Source of the DNA: Pseudomonas fluorescens
GTDB taxonomy: Bacteria; Pseudomonadota; Gammaproteobacteria; Pseudomonadales; Pseudomonadaceae
Assembly (NCBI RefSeq): GCF_001623525.1
Contig: NZ_CP015225.1
Coordinates: 5,034,501 to 5,098,500 of the forward strand
Direction of reading: 5' to 3'
Length of the DNA stretch: 64,000 nt
The translations under genes and the position numbers were made by a program. This document shows, piece by piece, positions 55,251-64,000 of this stretch (positions are counted from its first letter, which is position 1; each line of letters begins with the position of its first letter). The notes beneath the pieces were generated by a model. The model had not been told where the DNA came from. It searched no databases and saw nothing but the letters and a program-made list of their open reading frames with translations.

Positions 55251-55991
55251 TTACTGCTTTTCCAGCACCCATTGCCGAGTCCCCGGCGTGAACGACGGCA
55301 TTTCATCGGCCAGCGCGGCGTTGACGGTCTGGAAAATCTCCAGCCGCTTGCCGTCGCGGGCAAAGATCCAGGTGTTGCCCTGGCCGTTCTGCTGCAACCA
55401 GATGTTGTCGTTGCCACCGCTCATGGAGGCGCAATCGCCGGCCAGGCACAAGGCGTAACGATCGGCGCCCGGCAGCCCGCTGACCTGGCCGTCGGGCTGG
55501 AATTGCACGCTGGCGCCCTGGCCGGGGCCGTTGACGATGCTCCAGGTGCCACCCAGGTAGGCGGCATACAGCGCTCGCTCGAAACTGGCGCCGATCGGCG
55601 CACCTGCGGGTACCTGGACTGACGCCCGGTCGAACACCTGCTGCGGTTCGTTCTCGGTGGCGGCCTGGCTTAACTGGTCGCCATCGCGCTTGAGTTCGCT
55701 GGCGGAGCTGCCGTAGAAATCGACTTTCCAGGCGCCGTCTTCTTCGCCCAGCAACTTGCCTTCGACGTTTTCAAAGCCGTTGGTGTAGCGCGCCTGACCG
55801 GCCCGGGTGTTGACGTCCCATTCCAGGTTCGGGCCGTAGCCCTGCAGCGCTTCGCGAAGCGGGCCGCCCTTGGCGGCAGCGTCGATGGCTGCCTGGTTGA
55901 TCCAGGTGCCGCTGATGTCACGGTCGGCAGGGTCGCTGGCGCAACCGCCCAGAAGCAGGGCAGCCAGCGAGAGAGCAAGCGCTTTGCGCAT
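55251..55991 (-). CDS. Putative lipoprotein of unknown function
   Basis: 246 residues with a lipoprotein signal MRKALALSLAALLLGGC (Cys17) and a mature part starting ASDPADRDISGTWINQAAID. Two similar halves each contain a GTW motif (ISGTWINQ, LGGTWSIVNG), suggesting an internal lipocalin-like or META-like duplication; that is speculative. It follows ridA by ~55 bases on the same strand and ends just past the convergent DMT gene. Confidence 0.75.
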   Translation of the reverse strand: MRKALALSLAALLLGGCASDPADRDISGTWINQAAIDAAAKGGPLREALQGYGPNLEWDVNTRAGQARYTNGFENVEGKLLGEEDGAWKVDFYGSSASELKRDGDQLSQAATENEPQQVFDRASVQVPAGAPIGASFERALYAAYLGGTWSIVNGPGQGASVQFQPDGQVSGLPGADRYALCLAGDCASMSGGNDNIWLQQNGQGNTWIFARDGKRLEIFQTVNAALADEMPSFTPGTRQWVLEKQ

Positions 55992-56046
55992 GGTGGAATC
56001 CTTTCAGAACGAAAACGGCGCAGCAGGGGAGGCTGCGCCGGCCTTA

Positions 56047-56427
56047 TTACTCGATGACCAGGATGGCATCCATCTCAACCTGAGCGCCCTTGGGTAGGGC
56101 GGCCACGCCGATGGCGGCGCGGGCAGGGTAAGGCTGGTCGAAGTACTTGCCCATCACCTCGTTGACCTTGGCGAAGTGGCTCAGGTCGGTGAGGAAGATG
56201 TTCAGCTTGACGATGTCCTTGAACGAACCACCGGCGGCCTCGGCCACGGCCTTGAGGTTTTCGAACACCTGCACGGTCTGGGCTTCGAAGCCTTCCACCA
56301 GCTCCATGGTCTTGGGGTCCAGTGGAATCTGGCCCGACATGTACACGGTGTTACCGGCCTTGATCGCCTGGGAATAAGTACCGATGGCGGCCGGGGCCTT
56401 GTCGCTGGTGATAACAGTCTTGGTCAT
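56047..56427 (-). CDS. ridA: Enamine/imine deaminase RidA
   Basis: 126 residues of the YjgF/RidA family, with [21 protein letters not shown] and [24 protein letters not shown], in which the Arg of the PARAAI motif is the one that binds the substrate carboxylate. It hydrolyses reactive 2-aminoacrylate. It follows spoT by 24 bases and is probably co-transcribed with it. Confidence 0.96.
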   Translation of the reverse strand: MTKTVITSDKAPAAIGTYSQAIKAGNTVYMSGQIPLDPKTMELVEGFEAQTVQVFENLKAVAEAAGGSFKDIVKLNIFLTDLSHFAKVNEVMGKYFDQPYPARAAIGVAALPKGAQVEMDAILVIE

Positions 56428-56451
56428 GAATGACTCCTGATAACGAATGGG

Positions 56452-58557
56452 CTACGCGCGCATCCGGGTGATGCGGATAACGCCGGTCAGGGCGCGCAGT
56501 TTCTTGATCACGCGGGCCAGGTGCACGCGGTCGTGCACGCTGACCACCAGTTGGACGACGCTGATGCGGCCATCGCGTTCGTCCATGCTGATTTTTTCGA
56601 TATTGCCGTCGGCGGCATTGACGCTGCTGGCCAGCAGCGCGATCAGGCCACGCTGGTGTTCCAGCTCGACCCGCAGCTCGACGTTGAATTCGCCGGTGAC
56701 ATCCTTGGCCCAGGAGAGCTGGATGCATTTTTCCGGGTTATGACGGATTTCGCTGATGTTGCGGCAGTTGTCCAGGTGCACCACCATCCCTTTGCCGGCG
56801 GACAAATGGCCGACAATCGGGTCGCCCGGGATCGGCGTACAGCACTTGGCATAACTGAGCACCAGGCCCTCGGTGCCGCGAATCGCCAGCGGACCTTCGG
56901 GGCTTGGCAACTGTTCGCCTTCACCGAGCAGCCGACGGGCAACGACGTAGGCCATGCGATTGCCCAGGCCGATGTCTTCGAGCAGGTCTTCGATCAGTTC
57001 GAGGCGGTATTCATTGAGCATCAGTTGCACACGCTCGGCCGGGATCTTGTCCAGGGAGCTGTCGAAACCGTTCAATACCTTGTTCAGCAGGCGTTCACCG
57101 AGGCTGATGGATTCGGAGCGGCGTTGCAGTTTCAGGGCATGACGGATATGGGTGCGGGCCTTGCCGGTGACCACGAAATTGAGCCATGCCGGGTTGGGTC
57201 GTGCGCCCGGGGCGCTGACGATTTCCACCGTGGAACCGCTTTGCAGCGGTTCGGACAGCGGTGCCAGGCGGCGGTTGATCCGGCACGCGATGCAACTGTT
57301 GCCGACGTCGGTGTGTACCGCATAGGCAAAGTCCACGGCCGTGGAGCCTTTGGGCAGCTCCATGATCCGGCCCTTGGGCGTAAAGACGTAGACCTCGTCC
57401 GGGAACAGGTCGATCTTCACGCTCTCGATGAACTCCAGGGAGTTGCCGGCACGCTGCTGCATTTCCAGCACACCCTTGACCCACTGCCGGGCGCGGGCAT
57501 GGGTGCTCTTGGGTTGTTCGTCGCCGCTGGATTTGTACAGCCAATGGGCGGCGATGCCGTTGTTGGCCATCTCTTCCATTTCGCGGGTGCGGATCTGGAT
57601 TTCGATGGGTACGCCGTGCATGCCGAACAGCGTGGTGTGCAGCGACTGATAGCCGTTGGCCTTGGGAATCGCGATGTAATCCTTGAAGCGCCCCGGCAAC
57701 GGTTTGTACAAATTATGTACAGCTCCCAGCACGCGATAGCAGGTGTCGACCTTGTCGACGATGATCCGGAACGCGTAGACGTCCATGATCTCGTTGAAGG
57801 CCCGACGCTTGCCGCGCATTTTCTTGTAGATGCCGTAGAGGTGTTTCTGCCGCCCGCTGACTTCGCCTTCGATGCCGTCGATGGCCAGGCAGTGGCTCAG
57901 GGATTCTTCGATCTTGTTGACGATTTCCTTGCGGTTGCCCCGGGCGCGCTTGACGGCCTGGTTGATCCGCGCCGAACGCATCGGGTGCATGGCCTTGAAG
58001 CCGAGGTCTTCGAACTCGATGCGGATCGCGTGCATGCCCAGGCGATTGGCGATGGGTGCGTAGATTTCCAGGGTTTCCTTGGCGATGCGCCGGCGTTTTT
58101 CGCCGGACAGCACTTCCAGGGTGCGCATGTTGTGCAGGCGGTCGGCGAGCTTGACCAGGATCACGCGAATGTCGCGTGCCATGGCCATGGCCATTTTCTG
58201 GAAGTTCTCGGCCTGGGCCTCGGCCTTGGTCTCGAAGTTCATCTGGGTCAGCTTGCTGACCCCGTCGACCAGTTCGGCCACGGTTTCGCCGAACTGCGCT
58301 TGCAGCGCTTCCTTGGCAATGCCGGTGTCTTCGATCACGTCATGCAGCATCGCCGCCATCAGGCTCTGATGGTCCATGTGCATGTCGGCTAGAATATTCG
58401 CCACCGCAAGGGGATGCGTGACGTACGCCTCACCGCTGCGGCGGCGCTGGCCGTCGTGGGCTTGTTCAGCGTAGAAATAGGCTCGGCGGACCAGATTGAC
58501 CTGGTCCGTGCCGAGGTAGGCCGATAAGCGATCGGCGAGGGCGTCTATGCTCGGCAT
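56452..58557 (-). CDS. spoT: Bifunctional (p)ppGpp synthetase/hydrolase SpoT
   Basis: 701 residues. The HD hydrolase domain has DGQRRRSGEAYVTHP, LLHDVIED and KLADRLHN; the synthetase domain has GYQSLHTT; the TGS domain (about 385-445) and C-terminal ACT domain (VELRVELEHQRGLIALL) follow. SpoT balances alarmone levels in response to nutrient and fatty-acid stress. It is in the gmk-rpoZ-spoT order and provides an in-window reference for the small HD hydrolase at 8931-9353. Confidence 0.98.
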   Translation of the reverse strand: MPSIDALADRLSAYLGTDQVNLVRRAYFYAEQAHDGQRRRSGEAYVTHPLAVANILADMHMDHQSLMAAMLHDVIEDTGIAKEALQAQFGETVAELVDGVSKLTQMNFETKAEAQAENFQKMAMAMARDIRVILVKLADRLHNMRTLEVLSGEKRRRIAKETLEIYAPIANRLGMHAIRIEFEDLGFKAMHPMRSARINQAVKRARGNRKEIVNKIEESLSHCLAIDGIEGEVSGRQKHLYGIYKKMRGKRRAFNEIMDVYAFRIIVDKVDTCYRVLGAVHNLYKPLPGRFKDYIAIPKANGYQSLHTTLFGMHGVPIEIQIRTREMEEMANNGIAAHWLYKSSGDEQPKSTHARARQWVKGVLEMQQRAGNSLEFIESVKIDLFPDEVYVFTPKGRIMELPKGSTAVDFAYAVHTDVGNSCIACRINRRLAPLSEPLQSGSTVEIVSAPGARPNPAWLNFVVTGKARTHIRHALKLQRRSESISLGERLLNKVLNGFDSSLDKIPAERVQLMLNEYRLELIEDLLEDIGLGNRMAYVVARRLLGEGEQLPSPEGPLAIRGTEGLVLSYAKCCTPIPGDPIVGHLSAGKGMVVHLDNCRNISEIRHNPEKCIQLSWAKDVTGEFNVELRVELEHQRGLIALLASSVNAADGNIEKISMDERDGRISVVQLVVSVHDRVHLARVIKKLRALTGVIRITRMRA

Positions 58558-58617
58558 GATGATGACTCCTGCCGTCTGCTGTGACCCCGCGCCGTGCTAC
58601 GTCGACCAGGCATAGGC

Positions 58618-58881
58618 TTAGACCGCCTCGTTGGACTCGTCCTCGAACGCTGCGAACAGCGGTTCGTCTTCGACGATTTCAGCGTTGGCGATGAACTCGT
58701 AGCTCATCAGGCCCTCGGCGATTTCACGCAGCGCTACTACTGTAGGCTTGTCGTTTTCCCACTGGACCAATGGCTCTTTGCCGCCGGTGGCCAGTTGACG
58801 GGCACGCTTGGTAGAGAGCATGACCAGCTCAAAGCGGTTTTCCACGTGTTCTAGGCAGTCTTCAACGGTTACGCGGGCCAT
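58618..58881 (-). CDS. rpoZ: RNA polymerase omega subunit RpoZ
   Basis: 87 residues from the ATG at 58881, starting [21 protein letters not shown] with KRARQL and the acidic C-terminal tail typical of pseudomonad omega. It binds the beta' subunit and helps form the (p)ppGpp site. It lies between gmk and spoT. Confidence 0.97.
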   Translation of the reverse strand: MARVTVEDCLEHVENRFELVMLSTKRARQLATGGKEPLVQWENDKPTVVALREIAEGLMSYEFIANAEIVEDEPLFAAFEDESNEAV

Positions 58882-59048
58882 GGTATTCCTCGGAGCGAAT
58901 GCAATATGCGCGCTGCCCGGTTGGGCGAGCGGACTCGACAGTTTAAAAAAACACCAGCGTTTAGGGAAGCGCTGATTTTTTAACCAAACCCCTCGGCGCG
59001 CTGCGACTACCAATGTAAAGCCGTCGCAGCGGTTTTGGGAAGGGCTGT

Positions 59049-60543
<1,495 letters not shown>

Positions 60544-60771
60544 GGAGGGTCCTCGCAATGCAGGCGGCCACAACGGGTGGTGGGGCCTGGAATCTGTGAA
60601 TAAAAGCCGAAGGGCAGCAAAGGCGCAGGATTGTAGCGCAGTGAAGCGCATGCCCCAAACGCGCATGTGACAAAGCGCTGCAACCCGTCGGGCAGGCCTT
60701 TGCGCGGCTTCGCTCGCGCCGGCTTTTTGGAGCCGAGTGACGTTTGACTGCCCTATGACGATTCACGGCTC

Positions 60772-60777
60772 TATAAT
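60772..60777 (+). promoter_or_regulatory. -10 element of the rph promoter
   Basis: TATAAT at 60772-60777 lies 37 bases upstream of the rph start. A TTGACT at 60744-60749 is 22 bases upstream of it, which is too far for an ordinary -35, so only the -10 is called. Confidence 0.5.
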
Positions 60778-60814
60778 GCTCGGCAGTTTTCCGTCCTCCG
60801 TACAGGTATTCCCT

Positions 60815-61537
60815 ATGAAACGTCCAAGTGGTCGCGCTGCCGATCAGCTTCGCTCGATCCGCATTACCCGCAACTACACCAAACACGCCGAGGGATCTGT
60901 ACTGGTCGAATTCGGTGATACCAAAGTCATCTGCACTGTCAGTGTCGAAAACGGCGTGCCACGCTTTCTCAAGGGGCAGGGCCAGGGCTGGCTGACGGCC
61001 GAATACGGCATGCTGCCGCGCGCCACTGGTGAGCGGAACCAGCGTGAGGCCAGCCGTGGCAAGCAGGGCGGTCGTACCCTGGAAATCCAACGCTTGATCG
61101 GCCGTTCGCTGCGTGCCGCTCTGGACATGTCCAAGTTGGGCGACGTGACGCTGTATGTCGATTGCGACGTGATCCAGGCCGATGGCGGTACCCGTACTGC
61201 CTCCATCACCGGGGCCATGGTCGCCCTGGTCGATGCCTTGAAAGTGATCAAGAAGCGCGGCGGCCTCAAGGGCGGCGACCCGCTCAAGCAAATGATCGCC
61301 GCTGTGTCCGTGGGCATGTACCAGGGCGAGCCGGTGCTGGACCTGGATTACTTGGAAGACTCCGCTGCCGAGACTGACCTGAACGTAGTCATGACCAGTG
61401 CCGGCGGTTTCATCGAAGTCCAGGGCACTGCCGAGGGCGCGCCGTTCCAGCCAGAAGAATTGAACGCTATGCTGGAATTGGCGAAGAAAGGCATGAACGA
61501 GATCTTCGAACTGCAAAAGGCCGCCTTGGCTGACTGA
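60815..61537 (+). CDS. rph: Ribonuclease PH
   Basis: 240 residues, the usual length, from the ATG at 60815; upstream in-frame starts are rejected because the family starts [61 protein letters not shown] is the RNase PH core with the phosphate-binding Arg residues. It trims tRNA 3' ends phosphorolytically. Confidence 0.98.
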   Translation: MKRPSGRAADQLRSIRITRNYTKHAEGSVLVEFGDTKVICTVSVENGVPRFLKGQGQGWLTAEYGMLPRATGERNQREASRGKQGGRTLEIQRLIGRSLRAALDMSKLGDVTLYVDCDVIQADGGTRTASITGAMVALVDALKVIKKRGGLKGGDPLKQMIAAVSVGMYQGEPVLDLDYLEDSAAETDLNVVMTSAGGFIEVQGTAEGAPFQPEELNAMLELAKKGMNEIFELQKAALAD

Positions 61538-61568
61538 TCGATTCCCGCTTCAAGACAAGGAGAGTGTC

Positions 61569-61937
61569 ATGAGTGATGAGCAAATCCTGCTGCCTCAGCC
61601 GAGCAAAGAGGCGCGTCAATGGGCAATGTTTTGTCACCTGTCCGCCTTGTTGGGGATCTGGATTCCGTTCGGCACGCTGATCGGGCCGCTGGTGCTCTGG
61701 CAGCTCAAGCGTGAGTCCGACCCGTTCATCGATGCCCAGGGCAAGGAAGCGCTGAACTTCCAGATCACCGTGGCGATTGCCTCGGCGATCAGCCTGCTGC
61801 TGATGGTCGTGGTGATCGGCTTCTTCCTGTTCGGCCTGGTGGCCATCGGCGCGCTTGTGCTGACGATCATTGGTGGCGTGAAGGCCAATGAAGGGCAGCC
61901 GTATCGGTATCCGTTTACCTGGCGCCTGGTCAAATAA
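61569..61937 (+). CDS. DUF4870 membrane protein
   Basis: 122 residues with about three transmembrane helices and the motif WAMFCHLSALLGIWIPFGTLIGPLVLWQLKRES followed by DAQGKEALNFQI, the DUF4870/Tic20-like signature. Function unknown. It starts 32 bases after rph and ends in a strong terminator. Confidence 0.88.
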   Translation: MSDEQILLPQPSKEARQWAMFCHLSALLGIWIPFGTLIGPLVLWQLKRESDPFIDAQGKEALNFQITVAIASAISLLLMVVVIGFFLFGLVAIGALVLTIIGGVKANEGQPYRYPFTWRLVK

Positions 61938-61962
61938 CGATCAGCCCTGCGATCCAAGGACA

Positions 61963-61995
61963 ATGCCCCGGCCTATCGGGGCATTGTCTTTTTTG
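61963..61995 (+). terminator. Rho-independent terminator after the DUF4870 gene
   Basis: The stem CAATGCCCC / GGGGCATTG is followed by TCTTTTTTG, a classical intrinsic terminator. The ~300 bases from here to gltS are AT-rich and hold no recognised gene. Confidence 0.93.
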
Positions 61996-62299
61996 AAGTC
62001 ATAAATGTTTCTTTTTATGTGCAGTTTCCCACTGCGTAGCGAGTTATTGTGCGCATATTCCGCTCTTACACTTCTAGTCACAACTGCACGGTTTTAGTGC
62101 GGTCTCTATGCTTGGCAATAAGACGCTTCGATTGATAGAGTTGCGCCAAGTTATATTCCTTCAGAAATATTTCGATATATTCAGGCCATTGAAGGTCCTT
62201 GAATTCAAAGCCAATCAGTGTTGAGGCAATCAACCTGTTCAAGAGGCGTGTCCAGGTAAAAAGTTCGCCCCTGAATATATGTTCAAAGAATAAACACTC

Positions 62300-63508
62300 A
62301 TGTTTCAGCTCGATTTCTATGGAACACTTGTCGCCGCCTCTCTGGTGCTTTTGCTGGGGCGCGGACTTGTTACGCGTGTTGGTTTCCTTCGCGCCTACAA
62401 TATCCCTGAGCCTGTAGCGGGCGGGCTGGTAGTTGCCCTGGTGCTCCTGGCTTTGCGGGGGCTTGAAGTTGAAGTTCGATTTGATACTTCATTGCAGACA
62501 CCGTTGATGCTGGCATTTTTTGCCACGATTGGCCTGAGCGCGGACTTCGCGAGCCTGAAGAAAGGCGGGCGCGTGGTTGGGATTTTCCTGCTGGCGGTCG
62601 TCGGCCTGTTGGTGGTCCAGAACGCCATGGGCGTCGGGCTCGCAACAGTGCTGGGGCTCGATCCGTTGATGGGGTTGCTGACTGGCTCGATCACCTTGGC
62701 GGGCGGTCACGGTACTGGCGCGGCGTGGGGGACGGTGTTCAGCGAGAAGTTCGGCCTGGCTTCTGCCTCCGAACTTGCGATGGCTTCTGCGACGTTTGGC
62801 TTGGTGTTAGGTGGCTTGATCGGTGGGCCGGTTGCGCGCCTGCTCATCAAGCGTGTTCAGTCACCCGGCGGTCTTGAATCAGAAAAGCCCCGGATACCCA
62901 AGGGTTTCGAACAGCCGAACAAAGAGCGCTCGATTACGCCGTTTTCGTTTATTGAGACGCTCGCCCTGATTGCAGTCAGCCTGCTGGCCGGTACGCTCTT
63001 GAATGGGCAGCTCCACGACACCGCATTCGAGTTGCCGACGTTCGTTTGTGTCTTGTTCGTGGGGGTGGTCTTGCGCAATGGACTTTCGGCACTTGGCTTG
63101 TATCAGGTCTTTGAGCGAGAAGTATCCGTACTTGGCAATGTCAGCCTGTCACTGTTTCTGGCTATCGCCTTGATGTCACTCAAGTTGTGGGACCTGGCGT
63201 CACTGGCATTGCCGATATTCATTATCCTGGCGGCCCAGACATTGGTCATGGCGCTGTTTGCGATTTTCGTGACGTTCAGAATCATGGGCAGTCATTACGA
63301 TGCAGCCGTCTTGGCGGCAGGGCATTGCGGTTTTGGGTTGGGCGCCACGCCGACGGCCATCGCCAACATGCAGGCAGTGACTCAGCGCTATGGGCCTTCA
63401 CAGATAGCGTTTCTGGTGGTACCGATGGTGGGAGCGTTCTTCATCGATATCATTAACGTCATCGTCATCAAGTTGTACCTTGCCCTGCCGTTGTTTGCCG
63501 TGGCTTGA
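62300..63508 (+). CDS. gltS: Sodium/glutamate symporter GltS
   Basis: 402 residues with ten or more hydrophobic helices. The GltS signature region LAGGHGTGAAWGTVFSE (about 131-147) and its C-terminal counterpart AGHCGFGLGATPTAIANMQ are both present. It imports glutamate with sodium across the inner membrane. It sits between the DUF4870 gene and crc, which are neighbours in P. aeruginosa as I recall. The ~300-base, AT-rich upstream region is unusual for this window. Confidence 0.95.
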   Translation: MFQLDFYGTLVAASLVLLLGRGLVTRVGFLRAYNIPEPVAGGLVVALVLLALRGLEVEVRFDTSLQTPLMLAFFATIGLSADFASLKKGGRVVGIFLLAVVGLLVVQNAMGVGLATVLGLDPLMGLLTGSITLAGGHGTGAAWGTVFSEKFGLASASELAMASATFGLVLGGLIGGPVARLLIKRVQSPGGLESEKPRIPKGFEQPNKERSITPFSFIETLALIAVSLLAGTLLNGQLHDTAFELPTFVCVLFVGVVLRNGLSALGLYQVFEREVSVLGNVSLSLFLAIALMSLKLWDLASLALPIFIILAAQTLVMALFAIFVTFRIMGSHYDAAVLAAGHCGFGLGATPTAIANMQAVTQRYGPSQIAFLVVPMVGAFFIDIINVIVIKLYLALPLFAVA

Positions 63509-63533
63509 GGTTCTGCGCGGTAACGTTCGCCAT

Positions 63534-63576
63534 AAAAAATGCCCGTATCTTGCGATACGGGCATTTTCTTTTTCGG
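63534..63576. terminator. Bidirectional terminator between gltS and crc
   Basis: The perfect stem AAAATGCCCGTATC / GATACGGGCATTTT with A-rich left and T-rich right flanks works on both strands, ending gltS and the convergent crc. Confidence 0.95.
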
Positions 63577-63601
63577 TCGACCTGGGAATGTCGCCGGTAC
63601 G

Positions 63602-64000
63602 CTAGATGGTCAGCGTCCAGTCGTAATCCACGATCAGCGGCGCATGCTGCGAGAACCGTGGCTGGCGCGGCAGGCGGGCGCTGCGTACGAAGCGGCGCAG
63701 GCCAGGCGTCAGCAACTGGTAGTCGAAGCGCCAGCCAAGGTTGAGCATCTCGGCCTGTTCGTTGTCCGGCCACCAGCTGTACTGGTCGCCTTCACGGCTG
63801 ACTTCGCGCAGGGCGTCGACATAACCCATGTTGCCAATGATCTCGTCCATCCAGGCCCGTTCCGGCGCCAGGAAACCAGGAGATTGCTGGCTGTCGCGCC
63901 AGTTCTTGATATCCAGCTTCTGTTGCGCCACGTACAGCGAGCCACAATAGATGTACTCGCGACGTTTGCGCCGCTGTTTATCCAGATAACGGGCGAAGTC
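63602..64000 (-). CDS. crc: Catabolite repression control protein Crc (5' end outside window)
   Basis: The last 132 codons and stop are present and remain open to the right edge. Sequence features are FARYLDKQRRKRREYIYCGSLYVAQQKLD, REGDQYSWWPDNEQAEMLNLGWRFDYQLLTPGL and the VDYDWTLTI end. This is the exonuclease III fold but with Crc-specific residues; Crc is not a nuclease and works with Hfq to repress translation of catabolic mRNAs at A-rich sites. It is in its conserved neighbourhood. The N-terminal half is off-window. Confidence 0.93.
   Translation of the reverse strand, partial: DFARYLDKQRRKRREYIYCGSLYVAQQKLDIKNWRDSQQSPGFLAPERAWMDEIIGNMGYVDALREVSREGDQYSWWPDNEQAEMLNLGWRFDYQLLTPGLRRFVRSARLPRQPRFSQHAPLIVDYDWTLTI

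Noticed and set aside
60744..60777. TTGACT plus TATAAT as a full sigma-70 promoter for rph
   Set aside because: The spacer is 22 bases, outside the usable 16-19 range; only the -10 was kept.
63602..64000. Exonuclease III (xthA/exoA) call for the right-edge gene
   Set aside because: The C-terminal sequence and the neighbourhood fit Crc, the non-nuclease homologue.

Overview
The window comes from a Pseudomonas chromosome, most likely the P. fluorescens group. It is GC-rich, carries many REP-type palindromes ending in GCGAGCAAGCTCGCTCCCAC or GGGAGCAAGCTCCCTCGCCAC, and contains the Pseudomonas-specific crc gene. The housekeeping block (crc, DUF4870, rph, yicC, gmk, rpoZ, spoT, ridA, exbB-exbD-tonB, oxyR, recG) is, from memory, in the order found in P. 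aeruginosa. The dominant content is a complete type VI secretion system (T6SS) of the P. aeruginosa HSI-I (H1) type with an accessory effector island. No tRNA, rRNA, CRISPR array, integrase or transposase was seen.

1-13.9 kb is the effector island. A leftward Rhs effector, truncated by the window edge, is preceded in its operon by vgrG copy 1, an Eag (DUF1795) chaperone and a small DUF2384-like gene. Divergently, a second Eag chaperone leads two tandem Tse6-like prePAAR/PAAR effectors. They share an identical 182-residue delivery module but have diverged toxin tails, and each is followed by small candidate immunity genes. One small gene there is a stand-alone SpoT-like HD alarmone hydrolase. 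vgrG copy 2 closes the island, so two direct ~1.6 kb vgrG repeats flank the cargo.

13.9-42.6 kb is the T6SS core in two divergent operons around 24.8-25.2 kb. Leftward: tssA, tssB, tssC, hcp, a Tae4-type amidase with a lipoprotein immunity candidate (in the position of P. aeruginosa tagJ), tssE, tssF, tssG, clpV. Rightward: fha, tssJ, tssK, tssL, tssM, tagF, pppA, ppkA, tagT, tagS, tagR, tagQ. This encodes sheath, tube, baseplate, membrane complex, recycling ATPase and the threonine-phosphorylation switch (PpkA/PppA/Fha with TagQRST upstream). An RsmA-type site overlaps the fha ribosome binding site.

42.6-46.0 kb is a repeat-rich junction with a DUF6124-family gene broken by a one-base frameshift. 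Its leader can fold into a three-way-junction RNA that could compete for the ribosome binding site. The junction also holds an SCP2-like gene, a delta-60 repeat protein and a nested palindromic repeat.

46.0-64 kb is mostly conserved chromosome: an HDOD signalling protein, recG, oxyR, tonB-exbD-exbB, an SDR-type protein, a DMT exporter, a lipoprotein, ridA, spoT, rpoZ, gmk, yicC, rph, a DUF4870 membrane protein, gltS and the 3' part of crc.
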